From Streptomyces viridochromogenes (GTDB lineage: Bacteria; Actinomycetota; Actinomycetes; Streptomycetales; Streptomycetaceae): a stretch of DNA of 64,000 nt. The DNA lies in contig NZ_LGUR01000208.1 in the NCBI RefSeq assembly GCF_001270495.1, positions 32,909 through 96,908 of the forward strand, read 5' to 3'. A program made the position numbers and the translations under genes. Below, piece by piece: positions 44,201-51,629 of this stretch (within the stretch, counting starts at the first letter, position 1; every line of letters starts with the position of its first letter). The notes below the pieces were generated by a model, which was not told the origin of the DNA, made no database searches, and worked only from the letters and a program-made list of their open reading frames with translations.

Positions 44201-45628
44201 CGTGTCCGCCGTCGGCGTCGGCGCCGAGTTGGACTGCGTGGGCGCGCTGGCGGTCAGGCCGTCGATCTGGGTGCCGATCGGGCCGCCTCCGGGCGAGGAC
44301 GACGTACCGCCGGACGACGCGGCCCCGGACGTGGGCGTGGACTGCGGGCTCGGGGACGACAGGCCCGATACGGGGGAGCCGCCGCCGGAGTGAGAAGGGC
44401 CCGAGGTGCTCGGGGTGTTGGACGAGCCGTTGGACTCGGAGCCGTTGGACGACGGCCCGCTCGGCGAGGGGTCGTCGAAGTCCGACAGGGACGAGCCCGG
44501 GGTTTGCGTAGGCCTCGCGTACGGAGAGTCCGAGGAGGACGGATTCCCGGAGTCGGACCCAGGCCCGGGGCCGGAGTCGGGGCCCGCCCCGATGTTGGGT
44601 GCGGGGATGTCGTTGCCGCCTGTGTCGGCGGATATGCCGCTGCCTATGTTCGCGCCGGGGATGTTGCCGTTGCTCGAACGTGTCGAGGTGTTGGAGTCCG
44701 AGTTCGACGAACTCGAATCGGAGGACGAGGAGTCGGATGAGGAGGAGTCGGATGACGAGGGGGAGTCGGATGACGAGGAGGAGTCGGATGACGAGGAGGA
44801 GTTGGAACTCTCCGACCCGCTGCTGGAGTCGCTACCGATGTCACCCCCCGGAAAGTCCGACCCCGACGGCCCGTCGTACCCGTCGATCCGGCTGTCGACC
44901 GCGTCTCGTGCCCGGCTGCCCGCCTTCTGGCCCAGGCTGTCGCGCACGCCTTCGGCGAAGGTCTGGGGGCTCTGCCTGAGGGCGTCCAGGCCTGCCTCGC
45001 CGCCGGCCTTGAGGGTGGCGCCGACGTCGTAGCCTTCCTGGGCGCCGAAGCCGACGTTCACGGTCTGGCGGATGAGGTCGGTGACGATCGCCTCGATCGC
45101 GGAGATCGCGGGTTCCTTCATCATCTCGATGAGCGCCTCGAACATGGCTTGTTTGAGCTCGTCGAGGAGGCGTCGGACGATCAGGCGGGCGGCCTGGGTG
45201 GCGCCCATTCCCGCTACCGAGGACAGACCGAAAGTGAAGGGCGCGGCGGCAGCGGCGGCGGCGATCTGGATGGCAAGGGCGATCAGCTGGGCGATCACCG
45301 CCCACTTGGCGAACTCGACCAGGTAGGCGCAGGCCTCCAGAACGTTCGCGATGAGGAACGCGGCCTCGGCGGCGCTGCGGAGGTAGCCGTCGTTACCGCC
45401 GCCACCGTCGAACTTCTCGTAGGTCTTGGTGAACTTGTCGATCGACTCACCGGCGTTGTGGGCGGTGACCTGACGCGCGCTGCTGTTCGCAGTGGTGTGA
45501 AGCTCGTTGACCTTCTCGCCGAACTCCCGCCACACGGCGGCGCAGTCTCTGAGCTTGTCCTCGTTCGCCGTGGGCCACTTGTAGCCCAGCATCTCGAGAA
45601 CCCACTCGAGCTCGTCCGGCAACATCAT
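41228..45628 (-). CDS. T7SS-delivered polymorphic toxin: CpnT-like leader, papain-like deamidase domain, C-terminal zinc-deaminase-like domain
   Basis: About 1466 residues from ATG 45628; a GTG two codons upstream (45634) is also possible. Residues 1-~220 are the WXG-like CpnT-type leader (LPDELEWVLEMLGYKWP, APFTFGLSSVAGMGATQAA), shared with 29,081. Residues ~250-880 are a Ser/Asp then Pro/Thr/Gly-rich linker. Around residues 885-1020 is a Tox-PL (papain-fold glutamine deamidase) domain with Cys904 (NNNCVDT), His993 (HAWN) and Asp1008 (YIDAQTG). After a second linker comes a C-terminal domain with HSE (His1348, Glu1350) and EPC (Cys1384), then Cys1396: the HxE...PC...C layout of deaminase-fold toxins, with an 11-residue gap between the Cys. 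Two effector domains in one protein is unusual. Exported by the T7SS by inference; immunity gene follows. Confidence 0.88.
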   Translation of the reverse strand: MMLPDELEWVLEMLGYKWPTANEDKLRDCAAVWREFGEKVNELHTTANSSARQVTAHNAGESIDKFTKTYEKFDGGGGNDGYLRSAAEAAFLIANVLEACAYLVEFAKWAVIAQLIALAIQIAAAAAAAPFTFGLSSVAGMGATQAARLIVRRLLDELKQAMFEALIEMMKEPAISAIEAIVTDLIRQTVNVGFGAQEGYDVGATLKAGGEAGLDALRQSPQTFAEGVRDSLGQKAGSRARDAVDSRIDGYDGPSGSDFPGGDIGSDSSSGSESSNSSSSSDSSSSSDSPSSSDSSSSDSSSSDSSSSNSDSNTSTRSSNGNIPGANIGSGISADTGGNDIPAPNIGAGPDSGPGPGSDSGNPSSSDSPYARPTQTPGSSLSDFDDPSPSGPSSNGSESNGSSNTPSTSGPSHSGGGSPVSGLSSPSPQSTPTSGAASSGGTSSSPGGGPIGTQIDGLTASAPTQSNSAPTPTADTAPAGSGGRSDSGGSGMPTSPTAPSAGGAVPGGGHHGPGASAGAGATSATSPNPHSGPARNPSASTPGTPSATGTGSASTPSPTSPTTPRSTPASTPDGRIPGTADARTSSTPDGRIPSQRPGGTTPGDGGTTRTTPGTTPGDRTPPRDAPGTTPGDRTTPRNTTDPTGTRTPGQNPTSSTSQNPNQTAPSQTPAQSSPSRTASPSTSTPTTSPSPSTGSAPHRASTPGSSTPSSSTPGNNTPNSSAQPGPVGHGPASQGAPGTPNQPSAGSTPTKPPHQPVGSTPNTPNQPGSTQPNTQQPPANTPNQQQQPQAIPVPVHHVVTTPNNQPQQSTPQTPDSSNNGGSSQQNSSDNPRPKETPTPASETRNTNPPGGVADPTRAEQDALENSVPRDENGDPTRPPDPADGPWVQHINGEGRDAPGRNNNCVDTALSTVDTYAGNPTAAGARTPDLDADGNPSDRGEKGGRDRIENTLGARFSDMGNGRDAFNRLENTLRDSGHGSQAVIITQDSNGRAHAWNAVNHNGKITYIDAQTGQQSSKPLHSGDNGVFAIPLDSNRQPVAADQRADDGTQPQREASETPTGADRRAPDEPAGTDPDETGNSPDDEGDKPKTGTDPERLGSTPFDEDQKPDHRHYGVAGDQAQRDFRAHRDIRQIDLDPVYDTLRDFANNDNAGLRDLLDGSRDGTTWNRDDLANRIPGFNDLNRGQQAAAVGVLARLSNDFHMNQGVGASPYRREGDQSAYRWSESEDATEAREAHRKRDINRQTNFPGNDGEKFQNSRAAVAAANGKPFSEVRGSDSPSANPAQRTRQYLDETYDESVAQQIVDATKDMKPNFLGRNFAVMEVYDPDTKQTHYVADSSFNYVGPRPDHSEPHLGGWIERLNEDRAAKGQNPLVPAHLYTEREPCGHPSESRGHADCGGYIRAYLPEEMGTTYATAYRKGEQVEPFSDGREGVNNAAQAMEVDFQDHLNKVADILKAYALPTPTSPA

Positions 45629-45747
45629 CGCCACAGCAGAAAGCACCCCCGTCGGACAGCACGGCCGTACACGTCCCTCACCAGCCAAGGGAAATCACAC
45701 AGGAGTACAGCCGTCCGCAAAGTTTACGGACTCCTCTGCCGGTGACT

Positions 45748-45905
45748 TCAGGGGTTTGCTGTCACAAGTCCGTTGCAGGCCGCCCCGGTTGGTCCGAGGG
45801 GCACGGAATGGGCCGGCGGTTCACTGTGTACGGCCCCGAGTGTGTTGGCGGTGACCCTCGACATCGGGTCGGCCGACGTGGCCTTCGGCGCGCTTCACAC
45901 CGCTC
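45748..45905. repeat. Duplicated segment, copy B
   Basis: About 158 bases resembling 32,427-32,580 with most positions identical. It lies between the toxin start and the third DELR membrane gene and no longer codes for anything complete. The 324-base gap 45,629-45,952 holds only this and, presumably, the toxin promoter. Confidence 0.75.
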
Positions 45906-45952
45906 ACCCGCTGGCCAGGGCTCGTATCGCGCGCGCACTACGCTGCCTCGAC

Positions 45953-46354
45953 ATGACGACGTACCGCGGGGAACGGGCGCCGATGCAGGGGCGGATGTCG
46001 GAGCCTGCGCGGGGCAGCGACGGCGCTCCCGTCCGGCCGGATGTGGACGAGCTCAGGCAGCGTTTTCAGGGGCAACCGGACCCGGGATTCGCGAGGGCAC
46101 GGTCACGGGAGGCGCGGAATGCCCGCGGAAGCGTCATGGCCGTTGCGGTGATCATGGCGTCGGTCTGCCTCTTCGTGATGGTCCAATGCCTCACCAGCAC
46201 TTCTCGGACGGCACTTTGGGCCGTGGCGCCAGGGGTGGGCGCCGGTTTCTGCGCTCTCAGCGTGGAGTTGGCGCGGCGCGGACGCACCCGCTGGGCCACG
46301 GTGGCCCTCATGCTGGGGGTTGCCTGTGGGGTCCTGGGGGAAGGGGGCCGCTGA
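45953..46354 (+). CDS. Small membrane protein, DELR family copy 3 of 3
   Basis: 133 residues from ATG 45953 (MTTYRGERAPMQ). VDELRQRFQGQPDPGFARARSREARNARG precedes three helices (VMAVAVIMASVCLFVMVQCL, ALWAVAPGVGAGFCALSVELA, WATVALMLGVACGVLG), with ELARRGRTRWATV in the loop. Closest to copy 2 (33,211). It is adjacent to duplicated segment B as copy 2 is near segment A, so the pair of elements was probably duplicated together. Confidence 0.78.
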   Translation: MTTYRGERAPMQGRMSEPARGSDGAPVRPDVDELRQRFQGQPDPGFARARSREARNARGSVMAVAVIMASVCLFVMVQCLTSTSRTALWAVAPGVGAGFCALSVELARRGRTRWATVALMLGVACGVLGEGGR

Positions 46355-46391
46355 CCCCGCCCCCATCAGCTCGACCAGCCGGCACGAGAAC

Positions 46392-46421
46392 GGCCGCCGC
46401 CCGCTGCTGTGGACGGCGGCC
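46392..46421. terminator. Hairpin between convergent genes
   Basis: A perfect 8-bp GGCCGCCG/CGGCGGCC stem (46392-46399 with 46414-46421) between the DELR gene and the DUF397 gene, usable on either strand. Confidence 0.55.
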
Positions 46422-46457
46422 ACAAGAACATCTACGCGCAAGCCACGCGCAGTCGCC

Positions 46458-46784
46458 CTACTCCACCGCCATCCCGCCATTGTGCGGAGCCGGCTCCAGA
46501 TCGAACTCCCCGTCCCGCGCGCCGAGTACGAACGCCCGCCACTCCGCCTCGGTGTACCGCAGCACGGTGGCGGGATCCAGGGACGACCGCATGGCCACCG
46601 CGCCCTCCGGCAGGTACGCGATCTCGACGCGCTCCTCGTGCGTCTCGGTACCGGGCGCGCAGTGCCACTCGACCCCGGAGATGTCCAGGGCGTACAGCTC
46701 GTCGCGCTCCCGCTCCTTGCGCGCCTTGGTGTCCTCGGCCTGAGTCCCGACCTCGTTGTTCTGTGGCTCGGTAGCCTCGGTCAT
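46458..46784 (-). CDS. DUF397 domain protein
   Basis: 108 residues from ATG 46784 with GAAGAGG nine bases upstream. After an acidic, charged N-terminus the DUF397 pattern is clear: VEWHCAPGTETHEERVEIAY, VAMRSSLDPATVLRYTEAEW and FVLGARDGEFDL. DUF397 proteins abound in Streptomyces and usually pair with a helix-turn-helix regulator and act in development-related signalling; no regulator partner is adjacent here. The N-terminal ~45 residues before the domain are longer than usual. Confidence 0.85.
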   Translation of the reverse strand: MTEATEPQNNEVGTQAEDTKARKERERDELYALDISGVEWHCAPGTETHEERVEIAYLPEGAVAMRSSLDPATVLRYTEAEWRAFVLGARDGEFDLEPAPHNGGMAVE

Positions 46785-46868
46785 GCTGCTGGGCCTCTTC
46801 CTGACGTGCGAACGAAGTGTGCGTCTCACCCTACTGGCGCGGGCGGTCCGTCACATGTCCGTCGCGGA

Positions 46869-47270
46869 TCAGGTGGTCGACCGCGGGTGGATCTCGCCCC
46901 GCGCCACCCCGGGCGGAACCTCCACCTGGCCGTCGTACTCGGCCATCGTCTTCTTCCAGATGGCGTCCTGCGCGGCCTCGTTCTGCTCGTGCGCCACGCC
47001 CATCTTGGCCAGGGCGGCCCCCATCCCGGCGATCCGCTCGGCCAGGCTGCCCATCGAGTCGTACATGCCGTCGCGCAGGCCCTCGTAGACGACCCCGAAC
47101 TTCTCGCCGATGTCGTCGTCACCCCACGGCGGGGTGTCACCCTGTTCGAGGGCGGTCAGCCCGGTCTTCAGCTTGTGCACGGCCTTGGAGAACTCCACAC
47201 CGGTGTTGAACATGTGGAATCCCTCGGTCTTCAGTACCTCAGGATCTGAGTCCATGTAGTCCGACGGCAC
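46869..47270 (-). CDS. WXG-like protein with His in place of the export Tyr
   Basis: 133 residues from GTG 47270, chosen for GGGGGG five bases upstream (ATG 47255 lacks an SD). It aligns with the cargo protein at 28,733: PWGDDDIGEKFGVVYEGLRDG against PWAEADFGEIFGQVYTPIRDG, and MYDSMGSLAERIAGMG against FTSMDSLAERLQKIG. Where that protein has YDASD, this reads HEQNE, so the YxxxD/E motif has become HxxxE. The last ~40 residues (AEYDGQVEVPPGVARGE) extend beyond normal WXG100 length. It lies downstream of eccC behind a terminator. Confidence 0.8.
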   Translation of the reverse strand: MPSDYMDSDPEVLKTEGFHMFNTGVEFSKAVHKLKTGLTALEQGDTPPWGDDDIGEKFGVVYEGLRDGMYDSMGSLAERIAGMGAALAKMGVAHEQNEAAQDAIWKKTMAEYDGQVEVPPGVARGEIHPRSTT

Positions 47271-47340
47271 AACTGCCCCCCGTGGCTCGTCACTTCTGTC
47301 GCGACCCCACCTTAGCGGCGCGCACCCGGGCAACGAAGAA

Positions 47341-47366
47341 GGGCGGCACCCTCGCGGGTACCGCCC
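47341..47366 (-). terminator. Terminator after eccC
   Basis: An 11-bp stem with one mismatch (47341-47351 with 47356-47366) and a TCGC loop lies 46 bases downstream of the eccC stop on the minus strand. Confidence 0.75.
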
Positions 47367-47411
47367 CTCCTGCTCAACCGGCCGTCCGTAGTCCGTCCGG
47401 CTGGCCGGTCC

Positions 47412-50400
47412 TCAGAACCGGTTCGGCAGCCACCCCGTCTGGATCAGCTGCCCACCACGGCGCCGAGTGTGGAAGTACCCACGGCCGGGCGGCAGTTGCG
47501 TCGCCGTGATGTTGCCGAGCAGCGCACCCTCGGCCCGGTCGCCGGAGAGCACGAGGCCCTGGGCGCCGAGTTCACGCATCCGCTGCATCACCGGCTCGTA
47601 CAGCGACCGGCTCGCACCGCCCGAGGAGCGCGCGATGATGATGCGCAGGCCGACGTCACGGGCGAACGGCAGGTACTCCAGGAGCGGGGCCAGCGGGTTC
47701 ACGCCGGTCGCCACCAGGTCGTAGTCGTCGACGATGACGAACGCGTCCGGGCTGCTGTACCAGCTGCGGTTGCGCAGCTGTTCCGGCGTGACGTCCGGAC
47801 CCGGCATCCGACGGTGCATCGAGCCGGCCAGGCCCTCCAGCGTCTCCGTCAGGGCCGGGGCCGAGGCGCAGTACCGCGACAGGTGCGAGTCGGGCACTCC
47901 CTCCAGGTGGGCGCGCCGGTAGTCACCCATGACGATCTTCGCCTGGTCCGGCGTGTAGCGCTCGGTGATCTGCTTGACGAGCAGCCTCAGCATCGCGGAC
48001 TTACCGGACTCGCTCTCACCGAACACGATGAACAGCGGGTCCGTCTCGAAGTCCACGAAGACCGGCGAGAGCGACGACTCGTCGATACCGATGGCCACAC
48101 CGCGGTCCGGGTGCTCGAAGCCCTTGGGCAGCCGGTCCGCCGGCATCATCGTCGGCAGCAGTCGTACGGCCGGCGCGTGCTGGCCCTGCCAGTTGTCGTT
48201 GATGCCGCGGATGAGGATCGACGTAGCCTCGGACAGGTCGTCCGTCTCCGAGGAGCCGTCGACGCGCGGCAGCGCCGCCATGAAGTGCAGCTTGTCCTGG
48301 GTCAGACCGCGGCCCGGGACGGTGGCCGGGACGTTCTGCGCGACCTTGCGGTCGATCTCGGACTCGGTCGGGTCACCGAGCCTGAGCTCGATGCGGTTCT
48401 GCAGCATGTCCTTGAGCGCGGGCCGCACTTCGGTGTAGCGGCTCGCCGTCAGGATCACGTGCACACCGAAGCCGAGGCCACGCGTGGCGATCTCGGTGAC
48501 GGTGGCCTCGAGCATCTCGTAGTCCGTCTTGAACGTGGCCCAGCCGTCGATGACGAGGAAGACGTCACCCCAGGGCTGGTCCGGCAGCTGACCCGCGTTC
48601 CGGCGCTGACGGTAGGTCTGGATCGAGTCGACGTTGTTCGCGCGGAAGTACTCCTCGCGCGCGTTCAGGATGCCCTCGACCTCGCTGACCGTACGGCGCA
48701 CCTTCTCCGCGTCGAGACGGTTGGCGACCCCGCCGACGTGGGCGAGCTCCTCCATGGAGATCAGACCGCCACCACCGAAGTCCAGGCAGTAGAACTGCAC
48801 CTCGGACGGCGTGTGGGTGAGGGCGAACGACGAGATGAGCGTGCGCAGCAGCGTCGACTTGCCGGACTGCGGACCACCGACGAACAGACCGTGACCGGCA
48901 CCGCCCGCGAAGTCCCGGTACAGCACGTCACGCCGCTGCTCGAACGGCTTGTCCACCAGACCGACCGGCACATTGAGCCGGCCGAGCGCCGTGTAGTCGG
49001 GCGCGGTCAGGCCGCGCTCCGGGGAGACGGCGAGCTGCGGGAGCAGCTGCTCCAGCGAGGGCGCCTCCTCCAGCGGGGGCAGCCACACCTGGTGGGCGGG
49101 CGGTCCCTGGTTGATCATCCGGCCGACCAGCACATCCAGGACGGTGTCGGCGAGCGCGTCGTCCACCCGGTTGTCGGGCTCCGGCTCCTCGATCACCGGC
49201 TGCGGGGGCAGCGCCACGTGCTCCGCCGAGAACAGCGCGGGCCGCAGCTGCGTCGAGCGGTGCACCCGGGACGGGCCCTCGCCGTGGTACGGCCCCGACA
49301 CGTACGCCGCCTTGAAGCGGACCATGGTGTCGGTGTCGTAGCGCAGGTAGCCCGAGCCGGGGATCGACGGCAGGTGGTAGGCGTCCGGGACACCGATCGC
49401 CGTACGGGACTCGGCGGCGGAGAAGGTCCGCAGACCGATCCGGTACGACAGATACGTGTCCAGGCCGCGCAGCTTGCCCTCTTCCAGGCGCTGCGACGCC
49501 AGCAGCAGGTGGACACCCAGCGAACGGCCGATACGACCGATCTGGATGAACATGTCGATGAAGTCCGGCTTGGCCGTGAGGAGTTCGGAGAACTCGTCGA
49601 GCACGATCACCAGCGAGGCCATCGGCTCCAGCGCGGCACCCGCCGCCCGGGCCTTCTCGTAGTCGTGCAGGTTGGCGTAGTTGCCCGCCGAGCGCAGCAG
49701 CTCCTGACGGCGCTGCGTCTCACCCATGATCGAGTCACGCATACGGTCGACGAGGGTGAGGTCGTCCGCGAGGTTGGTGATGACGGCCGCGGTGTGCGGC
49801 ATGTCCGCCATGCCCGCGAAGGTGGCACCACCCTTGAAGTCCGCGAGGATGAAGTTCAGCGTCTCCGAGGAGTGCGTCACCGCGAGGCCGAGCACCAGCG
49901 TGCGCAGCACCTCGGACTTACCGGAACCGGTGGCGCCGACGCACAGACCGTGCGGGCCCATGCCCTCCTGCGAGGCCTCCTTGAGGTCCAGCATGACCGG
50001 CTCGCCGTTCTCGCCGACACCGATCGGCACCCGCAGCCGCTCGTGCAGCGTGCGCGGACGCCAGGTGCGGGACACGTCGACGGTGCCCGCGTCGCCGATA
50101 CCCATGAGGTCCGTGAAGTCCAGGTTGGACAGAAGGGGTTCGCCCTCCTCCGCGGAGCCGACCCGGAACGGGGCGAGCTGCCGCGCCAGGGACTCGGCCT
50201 GCGCCGGGTTCAGCACGTCGGGCCTGCCGGTGTACGCGGACTCGTGGCCGACGAACAGGCGCATACGGTCCGGCTTCACATAGGCCGTCAGACCGGCCCG
50301 CAGCTCCTCCTCCAGTTCGCCGGGAGCGATCTCCAGGAAGGTGACGCCCTGGAGGCCCTCGCTGCCGGCGAGCTCGGAGTCCGGCGGCACGGTGCCGCCG

Positions 50401-51353
50401 TCGAGCACCACGATCAGGTGCGGCTGGTCGTAGACGGGGTTCGCCTCACGGTTCCAGCGGGGCCGGTCGTCCAGCTGGTCCGCGAGCGCCTCCTCCAGCT
50501 CACCGAGGTCGTCGAAGAGGAGCCGGCTCGAACCCGCTCCGTCCTTGGCCTTCGGGTGCTGGCTGTGCGGCAGCCACTTGATCCAGTCCCAGTCCGCCGC
50601 GGCGGAGGGGTGCGCCACCACGGCGATCATCAGGTCCTCGGGCGAGTGCAGCGTCGCCAGCTGGGCCAGGGTCGCGCGGGCGTTGGCGTAGACCGTGTCG
50701 GTCTCGCCGCAGATCGTCACGTGGTAGAAGGCACGCAACGAGATGGAGACGGGCAGGTCGTGCAGACTGCCGTGCGCGTCCAGGAAGGCCTTCATGGCCG
50801 CCGCGGTCAGCGGTTCCAGCTCGTCCTTCGGGGCCGTCTCCGGGGCGACGAGCGGAGTGTTCAGCTGCTGGGTGCCGCGGCCGATCCGCACGGACGCGAA
50901 GTCCGCGTCGTTCGGGCGCCGCTCCCACAGCCGCTTGCCGTCCGCGGCCACCGCCCACAACTGCTCCGGGTCGGGGTGCTGGAAGAGCTGGCTGCGCCGC
51001 TGGAGTTCAGCCGTCTTGTGCACGTCCTTGCGGACCTGCTCCAGATAACGGAAGTAGTCACGCCGGTCCTGGGCCATGCCCGCCCCGGGGCCCTGCCGGG
51101 CCTTGGCGAACTGGGCGACCATCATGGCCACCGTCGAGGCCAGCATGAGACCGCCGACGACCTTCATGTAGGACTGGCCGGCTGTGAAGAAGAAGGCGAC
51201 AGAACCCAGCATGCCCATCATGGGCAGCATGTTCATCAGCATGCTGTCGTCGCCCTCGCGCGGAATCTCGGGCGGCGTCTCGAGTTTGACCTCGCCGTCC
51301 GGGACGGCCGGTGGCACTGTCCGCGGTGGTCGTTTGATGATGACGACGCTCAC
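47412..51353 (-). CDS. eccC: Type VII secretion ATPase EccC (three FtsK/SpoIIIE domains, one polypeptide)
   Basis: 1313 residues from GTG 51353 (SVVIIKRPPRTVPP); ATG 51365 four codons upstream abuts the SD-like AAGG and is less likely. N-terminal helices MLPMMGMLGSVAFFFTAGQ and VVGGLMLASTVAMMVAQF. Three P-loop domains follow: GATGSGKSEVL (~473) with LVIVLDEFSELL, GGPQSGKSTLL (~824) with DVFLVIDGWATF, and GESESGKSAML (~1110) with DAFVIVDDYDLV. All three Walker A lysines are present. EccC is the motor and substrate receptor: the last domain binds the YxxxD/E tails of cargos. It is one chain, as in Streptomyces, and not split into EccCa/EccCb as in mycobacterial ESX-1. Divergent from eccD. Confidence 0.97.
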   Translation of the reverse strand: MSVVIIKRPPRTVPPAVPDGEVKLETPPEIPREGDDSMLMNMLPMMGMLGSVAFFFTAGQSYMKVVGGLMLASTVAMMVAQFAKARQGPGAGMAQDRRDYFRYLEQVRKDVHKTAELQRRSQLFQHPDPEQLWAVAADGKRLWERRPNDADFASVRIGRGTQQLNTPLVAPETAPKDELEPLTAAAMKAFLDAHGSLHDLPVSISLRAFYHVTICGETDTVYANARATLAQLATLHSPEDLMIAVVAHPSAAADWDWIKWLPHSQHPKAKDGAGSSRLLFDDLGELEEALADQLDDRPRWNREANPVYDQPHLIVVLDGGTVPPDSELAGSEGLQGVTFLEIAPGELEEELRAGLTAYVKPDRMRLFVGHESAYTGRPDVLNPAQAESLARQLAPFRVGSAEEGEPLLSNLDFTDLMGIGDAGTVDVSRTWRPRTLHERLRVPIGVGENGEPVMLDLKEASQEGMGPHGLCVGATGSGKSEVLRTLVLGLAVTHSSETLNFILADFKGGATFAGMADMPHTAAVITNLADDLTLVDRMRDSIMGETQRRQELLRSAGNYANLHDYEKARAAGAALEPMASLVIVLDEFSELLTAKPDFIDMFIQIGRIGRSLGVHLLLASQRLEEGKLRGLDTYLSYRIGLRTFSAAESRTAIGVPDAYHLPSIPGSGYLRYDTDTMVRFKAAYVSGPYHGEGPSRVHRSTQLRPALFSAEHVALPPQPVIEEPEPDNRVDDALADTVLDVLVGRMINQGPPAHQVWLPPLEEAPSLEQLLPQLAVSPERGLTAPDYTALGRLNVPVGLVDKPFEQRRDVLYRDFAGGAGHGLFVGGPQSGKSTLLRTLISSFALTHTPSEVQFYCLDFGGGGLISMEELAHVGGVANRLDAEKVRRTVSEVEGILNAREEYFRANNVDSIQTYRQRRNAGQLPDQPWGDVFLVIDGWATFKTDYEMLEATVTEIATRGLGFGVHVILTASRYTEVRPALKDMLQNRIELRLGDPTESEIDRKVAQNVPATVPGRGLTQDKLHFMAALPRVDGSSETDDLSEATSILIRGINDNWQGQHAPAVRLLPTMMPADRLPKGFEHPDRGVAIGIDESSLSPVFVDFETDPLFIVFGESESGKSAMLRLLVKQITERYTPDQAKIVMGDYRRAHLEGVPDSHLSRYCASAPALTETLEGLAGSMHRRMPGPDVTPEQLRNRSWYSSPDAFVIVDDYDLVATGVNPLAPLLEYLPFARDVGLRIIIARSSGGASRSLYEPVMQRMRELGAQGLVLSGDRAEGALLGNITATQLPPGRGYFHTRRRGGQLIQTGWLPNRF

Positions 51354-51629
51354 CGATGCACTCATCCTTCGCGATTGATACGTGATACGTCCTGGCACCG
51401 ACGCCCCCGTGTACCGCGACGTGTTCTCGTTCGCGTAGGCGTCGTTCGCGTAGGCGTCGATCCTACTGATGCGCCGAGTGCGCGAGGGAGGCAGGAGGAT
51501 GGAGATGCGGAGCAGGTCCTGGGAGGAATGGGGGAGGGCGGTCCTGCACCCCGTACCGCAACGGATATGGTGGCGCTCCGCGTCGTACGAGCGGCGCGAG
51601 GAAGCCTTGTCTAGCAGGGGGAACACCAG
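51354..51629. promoter_or_regulatory. Divergent promoter region between eccC and eccD
   Basis: 276 bases between the divergent starts. It contains two abutting direct copies of GTTCGCGTAGGCGTC (about 51,429-51,458), an exact short tandem repeat. No convincing -35/-10 pair was found. GGGGGAA lies six bases before the eccD GTG. Confidence 0.45.

Noticed and set aside
47469..51614. Long open plus-strand frame opposite eccC
   Set aside because: Caused by GC-rich codon bias; no SD, only Arg/Val/Gly-rich text, while the minus strand has three FtsK domains.
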